A stretch of DNA of 64,000 nucleotides from Corallococcus caeni (GCF_036245865.1 NZ_BTTW01000011.1:186001-250000); one strand, 5' to 3'; shown: positions 29,220 to 41,376, counted from the first letter of the stretch. The notes: generated from the sequence alone by a model not told the origin. Translations and numbers: made by a program.

Positions 29220-30875
29220 TCACACCACGCCGATGGACTCGGACGCACCCTCGGCGAACAGGGTGGTGTCCGCCTTGGCCAGCAGCGTCGCCAGCCCTTC
29301 GCGCTTCACCGCGCTGATGGCCACGCCGCCCCGCGACCGCAGGAGCGCCTCCACCTCGTCCGCGGGCAGCTGGTCCGCCTTGTTCCACACCATCAGGCGC
29401 GGCTTCTCCATCAGGCCCAGCGAGTTGAGGATGGTCTCCACCGCCTCCACCTGGTCGTCGCGGGCCGGGTCGCTCGCGTCCACCACGTGCAGCAGCAGGC
29501 TTGCGTCGTACAGCTCCTCCAGCGTGGCGCGGAAGGCCGCCACCAGGTCCTTGGGCAGGTCCCGGATGAAGCCCACCGTGTCGGTGATGATGACCTCGCG
29601 CTCCTGCGGGAAGCGCAGGCGGCGGCTGGTGGGGTCCAGCGTGGCGAACAGCTTGTCCTCCGCCAGCACCTCCGCGTTGGTGATGGCGTTGAGCAGCGTG
29701 GACTTGCCCGCGTTGGTGTAGCCCACGATGGAGATGACCGGCACCTCGCGCCGGTTGCGCTGCGCCCGGCGGACGCTGCGCTCGCGGCTGATGACGTCGA
29801 TGCGGCGCTCCAGGTTCGTGATGCGCTCGCGCACGCGGCGGCGATCGATTTCGAGCTTCGTCTCACCAGGGCCGCGGCCGCCCACGCCACCGCCCATGAG
29901 GCGGCTGAGCGAGTCATCCCCCTGCACCAGCCGGGGCAGCCGGTACTTCAGCTGCGCCAGCTCCACCTGCAGCTTGCCCTCCGCCGTCTGCGCGCGCTGG
30001 GCGAAGATGTCCAGGATGAGCTGCGTGCGGTCCAGGATCTTGAGGCTCGTCGCATCGCCGATGTGACGGCCCTGCGACGGGGTGAGGTCCTTGTCGAAGA
30101 CGAGCAGGTCCACCATGGACTGCATGGAGCGCAGGTTCAGGTCCTCCAGCTTGCCCCGGCCGATGAGGTAGCGCGGATCCGCCTCGCGCTTCATCTGGAG
30201 CACGCTGTCCACCACCTCCACGCCCGCGGTGCGCGCCAGCTCCTTCAGCTCCGCCAGCGAGGACTCCGCCCGCGCGCGGTTGCCGTCCAGGCACACCGCC
30301 ACCAGGATGGCGCGCTCGCGGCCGGACACGGTGCGCGCGGCCGCCTTGCGGTTGAGCTCCTCCTCCAGCGCGTCCAGCGTGGCCAGCAGGTCCGGCTGTT
30401 CACCGTGCACGGAGGGCAGGGTGGACACGTGCCAGAACTCACCCGAGCCGTTCTCCGGCACCAGGTAGGCCCAGTGCAGCACGCCGGGCAGACCGTCGTT
30501 GCCCACGCCCACGGCCGCCACGCAGTCCAGGCGCAGCAGCGCCAGGTCCGTGAGGTCGTCCTTCGTCAGGGGTTCGCTCTTCAAGTGCGTGTGCACCAGC
30601 CGCAGGCCGCGCAGACGAATCTGCCCGGCGCGCGCACGGCCGATGTCCGGCAGCTCCAGCTTGTGCGCGTTGCCCACGACGACGTGCTCGATGTCGCCCT
30701 TGCGGTTGATGAGGACGCCCACCTGACGGTTGAGCTCGTGCGACAGCTCGGTGAGGTGGCGGGCAAGCTCCGCGGACACGATTTCGCGCGGATCCACGCG
30801 GCGGCGGAACGTGTTGCGCAGCCGCTGCTGCTCGCTCGACTTCAGGCCCAGGGTGTTGCCGTAGATTTCCTTCAA
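29220..30875 (-). CDS. hflX: Ribosome-associated GTPase HflX (long form)
   Basis: Predicted 551-residue GTPase that splits or rescues stalled ribosomes under stress. G motifs are GYTNAGKST (G1), DTVGF (G3) and NKAD (G4). The HflX glycine-rich segment GRGPGETKLEIDRRR precedes them. Compared with the ~430-residue E. coli protein it carries about 130-170 extra N-terminal residues, as in a known long HflX form. I chose the TTG at 30875, which has AGGAG 7 bases upstream, over ATG 30917, which has no ribosome site. The neighbouring proB is divergent. Confidence 0.92.
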   Translation of the reverse strand: MKEIYGNTLGLKSSEQQRLRNTFRRRVDPREIVSAELARHLTELSHELNRQVGVLINRKGDIEHVVVGNAHKLELPDIGRARAGQIRLRGLRLVHTHLKSEPLTKDDLTDLALLRLDCVAAVGVGNDGLPGVLHWAYLVPENGSGEFWHVSTLPSVHGEQPDLLATLDALEEELNRKAAARTVSGRERAILVAVCLDGNRARAESSLAELKELARTAGVEVVDSVLQMKREADPRYLIGRGKLEDLNLRSMQSMVDLLVFDKDLTPSQGRHIGDATSLKILDRTQLILDIFAQRAQTAEGKLQVELAQLKYRLPRLVQGDDSLSRLMGGGVGGRGPGETKLEIDRRRVRERITNLERRIDVISRERSVRRAQRNRREVPVISIVGYTNAGKSTLLNAITNAEVLAEDKLFATLDPTSRRLRFPQEREVIITDTVGFIRDLPKDLVAAFRATLEELYDASLLLHVVDASDPARDDQVEAVETILNSLGLMEKPRLMVWNKADQLPADEVEALLRSRGGVAISAVKREGLATLLAKADTTLFAEGASESIGVV

Positions 30876-30882
30876 ACCGTTT

Positions 30883-30887
30883 CTCCT
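30883..30887 (-). promoter_or_regulatory. Ribosome binding site supporting a TTG start for hflX
   Basis: On the minus strand AGGAG lies 7 bases before TTG 30875. The upstream in-frame ATG at 30917 has no such site. The protein from TTG begins KEIYGNTLGLK, which reads like the native HflX N-terminus. Confidence 0.55.
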
Positions 30888-31044
30888 GGCGCGGACATCG
30901 AAGGGCCCGCGCTCCATTCAAGGCATTGGATGGACAGGGACCCTCCGCGTTTCATGACAACGGCCCCTGTTTTGCGCCTGCCGCGAAGCCTGGTGAACAA
31001 CCGGCCACGCGCGTCATTTCCCGTTCCAGCCTACGCTGCCCGCC

Positions 31045-32169
31045 GTGACTGATTCCGCACGCAACGCCCTGCGCGAGGCCCGCCGCGTGGTGGTGAAGAT
31101 TGGGACCAACGCGCTGACGAGCGCCACCGGCCGCTTCAACCGCGCCCACTTCGACGCGCTGGGGCAGGACCTGCTGTGGGCCGCCGGGGGCCGGGAGCTG
31201 GTGGTGGTGTCCAGCGGCGCCATCGCGCTGGGCATGGAGCGGCTGGGGCTGCCCGCGCGGCCCCGGGACATCCCGGGCAAGCAGGCGTGCGCGGCGGTGG
31301 GGCAGAGCCGCCTGATGCAGGCGTACGAGGAGGCCTTCAGCCACGCGGAGCGGACGGTGGCCCAGGTGCTGCTCACCCACGAGGACGTGCAGGAGCGCCG
31401 GCGCTACCTCAACGTGAAGCATGCCCTGGACCGGCTGCTGGCCGCGGGCGTGGTGCCGGTCATCAACGAGAACGACACCGTGTCGGTGGACGAGCTGAAG
31501 TTCGGCGACAACGACACGCTGGCCAGCCTGGTGGCCGGCGTGGTGGAGGCCGACGCGCTGGTCCTCCTGTCCGACGTGGAGGGCCTCTACACCGCCGACC
31601 CGCGCAAGGACGCCGACGCCCGCCTCATGCCCGCCGTGCCGCGCGTCACCTCGGACGTGCTGGCCCTGGCCGGCGACGCCACCAGCGCGGTGGGCACGGG
31701 CGGCATGGCGTCCAAGGTGCGCGCCGCCGCTCGCGCCGCGGAGCTGGGCATCCCGTGCGTCATCACCTCCGGCGCGGTGCCCGGCCGCCTGCGCGACGTG
31801 CTGCGAGGGGAGGCCGTGGGCACGCTCTTCCAGCCCGCCGGCCGCCGCAGCGCGCGCACCGCGTGGATCGCCCACGCGCTCAGGCCCCGGGGCCGGCTGG
31901 TGGTGGACGCGGGCGCGAAGGAGGCCATCGTCACCGGCAAGCGCAGCCTGCTGCCCAGCGGCGTGACGGGCGTGGAAGGAGACTTCGGCCGGGGGGACCC
32001 GGTGGACCTGACGGACGCGGCCGGGACGGTGTTCGCCCGGGGCCTGTCCACCTACGACGCCAACGAACTCAAGCGCATCGCCGGGCGGCGGAGCGCGGAC
32101 ATCGAGGCGGTCCTGGGCTACCGCTACCTGGATGAGGCGGTGCACCGCGACGACCTGGCGGTGCTGTAG
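31045..32169 (+). CDS. proB: Glutamate 5-kinase
   Basis: Cytosolic enzyme of 374 residues that phosphorylates glutamate in the first step of proline synthesis. The amino-acid kinase domain has VVVKIGTNALT near the N-terminus, SSGAIALGME, and the INENDTVSVDEL and GDNDTLASLVAG segments. GTGGMASKVRAA is the conserved nucleotide-site motif. The last ~85 residues are a PUA domain. The start is GTG 31045, without an obvious ribosome site. proA is not adjacent. Confidence 0.95.
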   Translation: MTDSARNALREARRVVVKIGTNALTSATGRFNRAHFDALGQDLLWAAGGRELVVVSSGAIALGMERLGLPARPRDIPGKQACAAVGQSRLMQAYEEAFSHAERTVAQVLLTHEDVQERRRYLNVKHALDRLLAAGVVPVINENDTVSVDELKFGDNDTLASLVAGVVEADALVLLSDVEGLYTADPRKDADARLMPAVPRVTSDVLALAGDATSAVGTGGMASKVRAAARAAELGIPCVITSGAVPGRLRDVLRGEAVGTLFQPAGRRSARTAWIAHALRPRGRLVVDAGAKEAIVTGKRSLLPSGVTGVEGDFGRGDPVDLTDAAGTVFARGLSTYDANELKRIAGRRSADIEAVLGYRYLDEAVHRDDLAVL

Positions 32170-32189
32170 CGGCCCCGGGCGCAAGCCGC

Positions 32190-32663
32190 CTAGATGGAGC
32201 AGGAGACGGACTTCACCGTGCCGGGCGTCTCGTCCGTGAGCCGCATCAGCGCGCGGAACTCCGGGGAGTCCACCTTCATCAGGAGCAGCGACACCTCCAG
32301 CTCCCCTGGCACCCGGCCCAGCTGGAGCTTGCGCTCCTGGCCGTGCAGCAGCGCGAGCTGCGAGTGGCCTTCCCCTTCAGGCAGGGACAGGTCCACCTGG
32401 AGCTGGAAGGAGTCGCCCTCGCCCTTGGGCGTGAGCACCAGCCGGTAGTCCGGCACCGTGGCGCCCGGACGGCGGCGCTCGGCGCGCAGGGTGCGGCCCG
32501 CCTCGCCCAGCAGCTTGGGCTGGGCGATCAGCCTCCCGTCGCGCCGGACCTCCAGCGCGAAGTAGAGCGGTTCGGAGCGGGCGTGCGCCGGGGTGGAGAC
32601 GAAGGCCAGCAGCACCAGCGCCAGCCCGGGCAGCCACGTCTTCAGCAGGGAGGTGCGGTCCAT
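32190..32663 (-). CDS. Exported protein, unknown function
   Basis: Predicted protein of 157 residues. ATG 32663 has GAGGG 7 bases upstream and starts a signal peptide cleaved near TPAHA. The mature part is a beta-rich domain (LYFALEVRRDGRLIAQPKLLGE, then DSFQLQVDLSLPEG and KLQLGRVPGELEVSLLLMKV) with one Cys near the end (SVSCSI). It has no lipobox, so it is probably periplasmic. No family recognised. It is convergent with proB. Confidence 0.65.
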   Translation of the reverse strand: MDRTSLLKTWLPGLALVLLAFVSTPAHARSEPLYFALEVRRDGRLIAQPKLLGEAGRTLRAERRRPGATVPDYRLVLTPKGEGDSFQLQVDLSLPEGEGHSQLALLHGQERKLQLGRVPGELEVSLLLMKVDSPEFRALMRLTDETPGTVKSVSCSI

Positions 32664-33038
32664 GGTCGAGCCCTCGTCAAAGCCTTGCGTCCGCCGCGTC
32701 GCCCCCACGGCAGCCAGCGGAGCTTCCACCAGAGGCCCTGGCGGAGGCGCGCTGTCGCTTCTCACCCAATTCGACAGGGTCCAAGGAATAACCCAGACGC
32801 GCCCCGAGTGCGAGCCCCACGCCCGGGGTTGTCTGCTGCCTTGCGGACGAAACGAGGGGTACATGGTTGTACCTGCTTGCCTGTTCAGGTCTGGGGGACT
32901 ATCTCCCCCTTGGACGGAGCCAGCCCCCTCCCGTGTTCCCTTCCTGTCCCTTTCCTGGCCTGCTCCCTTCTCCCACCCCGGAAGTCCCCGGTCTCTTGAT
33001 CTCCCGGGTCCTGTCCGCCATCGTCACCGATCTCCTGA
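32664..33038. other. 375-bp intergenic region with two dyads upstream of the WYL operon
   Basis: No coding frame is convincing here. Two inverted repeats are visible: GGTACA-TGGT-TGTACC (32858-32873) and GGGGGA-CTATC-TCCCCC (32893-32909). Both lie 130-180 bases before the first WYL gene and could be operators or leader structures. No standard -35/-10 pair was found with confidence. Confidence 0.4.
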
Positions 33039-34064
33039 ATGGACCGCACGGAACGCATCCTTGATCTCGTGGCACTGCTGCTCGACGCGCGGGAACCCAT
33101 CTCGTGGGCCGAACTGCGTGAGCACTTCCCCGCGGACTACGGCGGCTCGGACGACGCCGCTGAACGCAAGTTCGAACGTGACAAGGCGGAGCTCGTCGAG
33201 CTGGGCTTCCCGCTGAGCTACGTGCAGGGCGACGACGAGCGGCGCGACGGCTACCTCGTCGACCGCAACGTCTACTACCTGCCGGAGGCCGACCTCACGA
33301 AGGAGGAGCTGGCCGTCCTCTACGCCGCCGGGTCCGCCGCGCTCGCGTCCGGCGCGTTCCCGGGCCGCGACGACCTGGCGCACGCGCTGCGCAAGATCGG
33401 CTTCTTCGCCGGCGAATCCCTGCCCACCCCGCGCGTGCGCATGGAGCTGGGCACCGGCCAGGAGGGCCAGGAGAAGGAGGTCTCCGCCCGCCTGGAGCAG
33501 CTCTGGGACGCGTGCTCCGCGCACAAGTGGGTGCAGCTCACCTACGGCAGCCCGCGCAAGGACGGCGTCACGGAGCGGCGCGTGGACCCCTACGGCCTGG
33601 CGCTGCGGCGCGGCGTCTGGACGCTGGTGGGCTACTGCCACCTGCGCCAGGGCCTGCGCACCTTCCACGTCCACCGCATCCGCGAGCTGAAGGTGAACAC
33701 CGCCCGGCCGCGCACGCCGGACTTCGAGGTGCCGGCGGGCTTCTCGCTGGACGCCCACGTGGCGTACTTCCCCTGGCAGTACCGCTTCCACGAGCCCCTG
33801 GAGGTGACGCTCCAGCTCACCGGGCCGCAGGCCTCGCGCGCGGGCTCGCTGTTCCCGGGCGCGGCGCTGGAGCCGGTGGGGGAGGGCGTCGTGCGGGCCC
33901 GCTTCCCGGTGACGTTCCTGGACGGGCTGGCGCGCTTCGTCCTGTCCCTGGGCTCGGACTGCCGCATGGAGGGGCCTCCGGAGGCGCGCGAGCGCCTGGA
34001 GCACATGGCGGCGAACATCCTGGCGAAGCACGCGCCGGTGGAAGGTCAGCGGGTGAGCGCATGA
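33039..34064 (+). CDS. WYL-domain transcriptional regulator (PafC/PafB-like)
   Basis: Predicted 341-residue regulator. An N-terminal helix-turn-helix (RTERILDLVALLLDAREPISWAEL, then a KFERDKAEL segment) binds DNA. The WYL ligand domain follows (YGLALRRGVWTLVGYCHLRQGLRTFHVHRI) plus a C-terminal WCX-type extension. WYL proteins sense small ligands or single-stranded DNA; the PafBC pair of actinobacteria controls the DNA-damage response. The stop overlaps the next WYL gene (ATGA), so the two may form a heterodimer. Confidence 0.85.
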   Translation: MDRTERILDLVALLLDAREPISWAELREHFPADYGGSDDAAERKFERDKAELVELGFPLSYVQGDDERRDGYLVDRNVYYLPEADLTKEELAVLYAAGSAALASGAFPGRDDLAHALRKIGFFAGESLPTPRVRMELGTGQEGQEKEVSARLEQLWDACSAHKWVQLTYGSPRKDGVTERRVDPYGLALRRGVWTLVGYCHLRQGLRTFHVHRIRELKVNTARPRTPDFEVPAGFSLDAHVAYFPWQYRFHEPLEVTLQLTGPQASRAGSLFPGAALEPVGEGVVRARFPVTFLDGLARFVLSLGSDCRMEGPPEARERLEHMAANILAKHAPVEGQRVSA

Positions 34065-34990
34065 GCAACGTCCACGAGCGGCTGCGCCGCCTGCTGTTCC
34101 TCGTCCCCTACGTCTCCAAGCACCCCGGCGTCACGGTGGAGGCCCTGGCCAAGGCCCTCAACATCAGCCGCGAGGACCTGCTGGAGGAGCTGGACCTGCT
34201 CACCTGCGTGGGCCGGCCGCCCTTCAACCCGGACGACTACATCGACATCTACGTGGACAACGACCGCGTCTACGTGGACCTGGATCAGCGCCTGTTCGCG
34301 CCGCCCCGGCTGACCGCGGGCGAGGCCGCGGCCCTGGCCGCCGCGGCGGAGCTCTTGCGCCCGGCCACCGGCGACGCGCTCCAGAGCGCCCTCACGAAGC
34401 TGGAGGGCATCATCCCGCCCGCGGCCCGCGAGCGCTTCCGGGACATGTACCGGAAGATCGACGCCTCCGCGGACGCGCCCCCGGCGCTGGGGCCGCTCAC
34501 CCGCGCCATCCTGGAGCGGCTGGAGGTGACGTTCGGCTACGCCAGCCCCGGCCGCCCCGCGGAGCCGCGCCGGGTGCGCCCCTACGAGCTGCTCAGCCAC
34601 CGCGGTCAGTGGTACCTCCAGGGCTTCTGCCATACCCGCCAGGACGCGCGCCTGTTCCGGTTGGACCGCATGGAGGACCTGGCCGTCACCACCACCGCCT
34701 TCCTGCCCCCGCCGGACGCCCGCGCGGACGTGCCCAACCCGGCGCGCGGCGCCAGCGAGGCCTCCGTCCGGGTGCGCTTCACTCCCACGGCGGCGCCCTA
34801 CGTGAAGGAGCGCTTCGGCCAGGACGCCCGCCCGCTCGCTGACGGAGGGGTGGAGGTGCGGGTGGCCGGAGACAGTGAGCGCTGGCTCACGCAGTGGGTG
34901 CTATCCTTCGGGGGAGAGGCGGAAGTGCTGGAGCCGGCGAGCGCGCGCGCCGCCGTTGCCCGAGCCGTACATGCCTCGATAGGCTCCTAG
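34061..34990 (+). CDS. Second WYL-domain regulator
   Basis: Predicted 309-residue partner of the WYL protein encoded just upstream. The N-terminal DNA-binding part (LRRLLFLVPYVSKHPGVTVEALAKAL, then ISREDLLEELDLL) is followed by a WYL domain (RRVRPYELLSHRGQWYLQGFCHTRQDARLFRLDRME). ATG 34061 overlaps the upstream stop. The FHA protein gene starts 6 bases after its stop, so all three are probably one operon. Regulated genes unknown. Confidence 0.85.
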   Translation: MSNVHERLRRLLFLVPYVSKHPGVTVEALAKALNISREDLLEELDLLTCVGRPPFNPDDYIDIYVDNDRVYVDLDQRLFAPPRLTAGEAAALAAAAELLRPATGDALQSALTKLEGIIPPAARERFRDMYRKIDASADAPPALGPLTRAILERLEVTFGYASPGRPAEPRRVRPYELLSHRGQWYLQGFCHTRQDARLFRLDRMEDLAVTTTAFLPPPDARADVPNPARGASEASVRVRFTPTAAPYVKERFGQDARPLADGGVEVRVAGDSERWLTQWVLSFGGEAEVLEPASARAAVARAVHASIGS

Positions 34991-34996
34991 GACGAC

Positions 34997-36607
34997 ATGG
35001 CCTTCCAACTGACGATCTCCGAGGGAAAAGACGCCGGCAAGGAGTTCGTCTTCGACCAGGACTCCGTGCTCATCGGGCGCACCTCCGAGTGCGACGTGGT
35101 GCTCTACGACCCCGGCATCTCCCGCCGCCACTGCCGCATCTTCCAGGACGGAGACGGCTACGCGGTGGAGGACCAGAAGAGCGCCAACGGCACCCTGGTC
35201 AACGGCACGGCCGTGCAGAAGCAGACACTGAAGGACGGCGACACGCTGACGCTGGGCCCGGTGACGTTCCTCTTCGCGCTCGCGGCGGAGGACGCGCCCA
35301 CCGGCGAGGACGAGAAGCCCGCGGAGGACGGCGCCAACAGCACGCGCATCGTCTCCCTCGACTCCCTGCGCAAGCAGCGCAACAAGAAGGCCGCCGCGGC
35401 GCTCGTGCCAGAGGGCGCGGACGAGGAGGACCTGCAGGGCATCCGCGCGGAGTCCACGCGCATGAACATGCGCGCCATCCGCCGGCCCACCTCCAACGCC
35501 CAGCGCGCCATCCCGCAGGAGCCGCCCCCGCCGGAAGAGGACGCTCCGGCCGCCATTGAAAAGCCGGCCCCCGCGCCCCCGCCCGCGCGACGCACCGGTT
35601 CGCAGTCGTCCCGCGCGGTGGCCCGCACGCCGCGTGCCGGCGCCTCCAGCGGCAGCGGCCTGTCCGCGGCCGAGCGCGCCCGCATCCGCCGTGAGACGCC
35701 GGGACTGGTGGCCAACCTGCGCCTGTTCTGGGCGGAGGCGAACTCCAAGGTCCGCGCGGGCGTGATGGCCGGCGGCGGCGTGGTGGTGCTGGGCCTCTTC
35801 GCCCTCATGTACTGGCTGGTGCTGGGCGGCGACGACAAGGTGCAGAAGGGCGAGGAGCCCGTGCGCCTGTCCAACCAGCCCATCAACGACTCGTTCGGCC
35901 TGGGCGACGGCGTCACCTGGAACCGGCCGGACATGAAGGTCTTCGAGTGGGAGTTCGTCGCCGCGACGCGCGCGGTGGTCATCCTCCACTACCAGGCCCA
36001 GGGCATCTCCAAGGACGAGGTGGTGGTGAGCGTCAACGGCGTGGACGTGGGCAAGGTGCCCCCGGACACGATGGCCAGCCAGGAGCGCTCGCTGGAGCTG
36101 ATGATCCCGCCCCAGCAGCTGCGCAAGGGCGAGCCCAACCGCATCATCTTCGACAACACCCGCAACCCGCCCGGTGAGGACACCTGGCGCGTGTGGAACG
36201 TCTGGGTGGAGCGCGCGCTGCTGCCTGAACAGCTCTCCACGCAGCAACTGGTGCAGACGGCCAGCGATTCCTTCAAGAAGGGCCGCAAGAACTTCGACAC
36301 GCCGGACATCGGCGCGCGCAACCGCTACGAGGCCTGGAAGGCCTTCCGCGAGGCCTGGCTGATGCTGGAGGCCCACCCGGACCCCAAGCCGGACCTCTAC
36401 TTCGAGGCCCAGGAGGCCATGAAGCGCGCCCAGATGGAGCTGGACCGCACCTGCTCCAAGCTGCTGCTGGAGGTGGAGGGCTACTACAACCAGGGCCACT
36501 TCAAGCAGGCCGCCGCCACGCTGGACCACATGCGCGAGTACTTCCCCGAGTACGACCAGCCGTGCGCCACGCGCGCGGAGAACAAGCGCGTCGAGTACGG
36601 CCTGTAG
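34997..36607 (+). CDS. FHA-domain membrane protein with TPR-like C-terminus
   Basis: Predicted 536-residue protein. Residues 1-95 form an FHA domain (LIGRTSECDVVL, SRRHCRIF, SANGTLVNG), which recognises phosphothreonine. A charged/proline-rich linker leads to one transmembrane helix near residues 253-275. The outer part has a beta-sandwich and a helical repeat tail (SDSFKKGRKNFDTPDIGARNR, then YYNQGHFKQAAATL) of the TPR sort. It may couple Ser/Thr phosphorylation inside the cell to an envelope partner. It is co-directional with the two WYL genes and 6 bases behind them. Confidence 0.8.
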   Translation: MAFQLTISEGKDAGKEFVFDQDSVLIGRTSECDVVLYDPGISRRHCRIFQDGDGYAVEDQKSANGTLVNGTAVQKQTLKDGDTLTLGPVTFLFALAAEDAPTGEDEKPAEDGANSTRIVSLDSLRKQRNKKAAAALVPEGADEEDLQGIRAESTRMNMRAIRRPTSNAQRAIPQEPPPPEEDAPAAIEKPAPAPPPARRTGSQSSRAVARTPRAGASSGSGLSAAERARIRRETPGLVANLRLFWAEANSKVRAGVMAGGGVVVLGLFALMYWLVLGGDDKVQKGEEPVRLSNQPINDSFGLGDGVTWNRPDMKVFEWEFVAATRAVVILHYQAQGISKDEVVVSVNGVDVGKVPPDTMASQERSLELMIPPQQLRKGEPNRIIFDNTRNPPGEDTWRVWNVWVERALLPEQLSTQQLVQTASDSFKKGRKNFDTPDIGARNRYEAWKAFREAWLMLEAHPDPKPDLYFEAQEAMKRAQMELDRTCSKLLLEVEGYYNQGHFKQAAATLDHMREYFPEYDQPCATRAENKRVEYGL

Positions 36608-36708
36608 TCCCGGCCGTTGTCTGGCGGACGGTGCAACCCCGCCAGCAAGGCGGGCAGGGCCCGTCCGGGTTGCCGGTCCCTCCCCCCGTTCCCACCCTCA
36701 AGAGGGTG

Positions 36709-37980
36709 ATGCGTGAGCTGGCGGGGGAGGACGGGCAGACGGAGGGGTTGGTTCCAGCGGCGCCGAAGCTGGCGCGCTCGACGGGGCCGGTGCCCGAGCA
36801 CGCTCCGGTGTGGAGCGACGGGGTGTCCCGGCGCCTGCTCGCCCGCTACTACCTGCCGCAGCACCACCCCACCCTCCAGGGCAACGCGTGCCGCCTCTTG
36901 CGCGACGGCGTGGAGGCCTACCCGGAGATGCTGGAGGCCATCCGCCGCGCGCGCCGCTCCATCCGCCTGGAGACGTACATGTTCGTCACCGACGCGGTGG
37001 GCGAGCTCTTCGGCCAGGCGCTGGCGGAGGCCGCCGAGCGCGGCGTGCACGTGAAGGTGCTCTACGACGCGGTGGGCTCCTGGACCAGCCGCAGGAGCTT
37101 CTTCGAGGGCCTGCGCCAGCGCGGCGTGGACGTGCGGGCGTTCAAGCCCTTCAGCCTCCAGCGCGGACTGCGCCACCTGCTGCGCCGGGACCACCGGAAG
37201 ATTCTCGTGGTGGACGGCACGGTGGCCTTCACGGGCGGGGTGAACATCGCGGCGCACTGGGCCCCGGAGGGGCAGGGCGTGGCGTGGCGCGACGACGTGC
37301 TGCGGATTGAAGGCCCGGCGGTGCACGAGCTGGAGCGGCGCTTCCTGGCCACGTGGCGGATGATGTTCCGCGACCGCCTGAGCCGGCTGCGCCGGAAGAT
37401 CCGCGGCGGGGCGCACGCGCCCAGGGCCCTGCTCCCCCGGGGGGACGTGGGACTGGCGGTGCTGTCCAGCCGCCGCAGCATCCACCGCGCGTACCTGCAC
37501 GCCATCCAGCGCGCGCGGGCCAGCGTGCTCATCGCCGCGGGCTACTTCGTGCCGGACCGGCGCATGGTGGCCGCGCTCAAGGACGCGGCGAAGCGCGGCG
37601 TGGAGGTGAGCCTGCTGCTCAACGGGGGCAAGAGCGACCACCCGTTCCTGGAGCACGCGACGCGCGCCTTCTACGAGCCGCTGATGGAGGCCGGCATCCG
37701 CATCTTCGAGTGGCGCCGGGGCGTGCTGCACGCCAAGACGGCCGTCGTGGACGGCGTGTGGGGCACCATCGGGTCGTTCAACCTGGAACGGTTGTCGCTG
37801 GCCTTCAACCACGAAGTGAACGCCGTCTTCGCGGATCCCCGGCTGGGGCGCGACCTGGAGGACTCGTTCCGTCTGGATTGCGGCAACTGCCGCGAGGTGG
37901 ACCTGGCCGCTTTCCGCCGCCGGCCCCTCTGGCAGAAGGCCGTGGAGCGCGTGCTGTACTTCTTCCGCAAGGTGCTCTGA
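36709..37980 (+). CDS. Phospholipase D-family enzyme, cardiolipin synthase type
   Basis: Predicted protein of 423 residues with two HKD motifs: [18 protein letters not shown] and [18 protein letters not shown]. These form the active site of cardiolipin synthases and other phosphatidyl transferases. The membrane segments found at the N-terminus of classical ClsA are missing, so it resembles the ClsB/YbhO form. ATG 36709 follows GAGGG closely. It stands 101 bases after the FHA gene and 128 before acnA. Confidence 0.86.
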   Translation: MRELAGEDGQTEGLVPAAPKLARSTGPVPEHAPVWSDGVSRRLLARYYLPQHHPTLQGNACRLLRDGVEAYPEMLEAIRRARRSIRLETYMFVTDAVGELFGQALAEAAERGVHVKVLYDAVGSWTSRRSFFEGLRQRGVDVRAFKPFSLQRGLRHLLRRDHRKILVVDGTVAFTGGVNIAAHWAPEGQGVAWRDDVLRIEGPAVHELERRFLATWRMMFRDRLSRLRRKIRGGAHAPRALLPRGDVGLAVLSSRRSIHRAYLHAIQRARASVLIAAGYFVPDRRMVAALKDAAKRGVEVSLLLNGGKSDHPFLEHATRAFYEPLMEAGIRIFEWRRGVLHAKTAVVDGVWGTIGSFNLERLSLAFNHEVNAVFADPRLGRDLEDSFRLDCGNCREVDLAAFRRRPLWQKAVERVLYFFRKVL

Positions 37981-38108
37981 GCGGGGCCGTAAGCCCGGGG
38001 GCCAAGGCAACCGTCCACCGTCTTCAACGCGGTGCAGGAACCCTTTGCATGCCGGGGGGGACACGCCTAGAAGTTGCGTCATTCCGGCACGGAAGGACGG
38101 CAACGCAC

Positions 38109-40844
<2,736 letters not shown>

Positions 40845-40867
40845 GGCGCGCGCGTCACGCGGTGTCG

Positions 40868-40918
40868 CGGCCCGGCCGCCCTCGCTTCATGGGAGGGTCG
40901 CCGGGCCGTCGTCTTTTC
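40868..40918 (+). terminator. Rho-independent-type terminator of acnA
   Basis: CGGCCCGGC...CCCTC (40868-40883) pairs with GAGGG...GCCGGGCCG (40893-40908), with a small internal mismatch. The loop is GCTTCATGG and the stem is followed by TCGTCTTTTCC. It lies 23 bases after the acnA stop and before the convergent HD-hydrolase gene. Confidence 0.7.
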
Positions 40919-41341
40919 CTACTCCGCTCGCAGGCGCGTCCAGGCGGCCACGTAGCGCGACAGGCGCTCGGCGTCCTTGGGCGTGACGTCCTTCAGCCGG
41001 CGCACGTCCATGTTGTCCTCCAGGTCCGCCAGCTTCACGCGGCGGGCCAGGGGGTGGGGACGCAGCCGTTCGATGAAGGCCTCGTAGGTTTCGCCTTCGC
41101 GCTTCGTGAGGCAGTCCAGCGCGGACAGCACGTCCTCCGGGTAGCCCATCTCCCGCAGGCGCTCCAGGGTGTACGGCGTGTCCTCCACCACGTCGTGGAG
41201 GATGGCCGCGGTGCGCTCCGCGTCGGATGACAGACGCAGCATCACCCTCAGCGGGTGGAGGATGTAGGGCTGTCCTGCCTTGTCGCGCTGACCCTGGTGC
41301 GCGGCCACCGCCAGGGCGATGGCGTCTTCGAGCGTGGGCAT
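40919..41341 (-). CDS. Small HD-domain hydrolase, Mesh1/SpoT-like
   Basis: Predicted cytosolic protein of 140 residues. It has the manganese-site pattern of (p)ppGpp hydrolases: HPLRVML (His29), HDVVEDT (His49-Asp50, Glu53-Asp54) and VKLADLEDNM, which corresponds to IKLAD-xxxNM of SpoT. There is no synthetase domain, so it would only hydrolyse. Small alarmone hydrolases act on ppGpp, though related HD enzymes use other nucleotides. Start ATG 41341 has no clear ribosome site. Confidence 0.75.
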   Translation of the reverse strand: MPTLEDAIALAVAAHQGQRDKAGQPYILHPLRVMLRLSSDAERTAAILHDVVEDTPYTLERLREMGYPEDVLSALDCLTKREGETYEAFIERLRPHPLARRVKLADLEDNMDVRRLKDVTPKDAERLSRYVAAWTRLRAE

Positions 41342-41376
41342 GGACGTCAGCTTCGCACGCCCGGCGGGCTCACGGC

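Noticed and set aside
40868-40918. One feature entry with end 40118 for the acnA terminator
   Set aside because: It was a coordinate slip; the correct terminator entry is 40868-40918 and the other should be disregarded.
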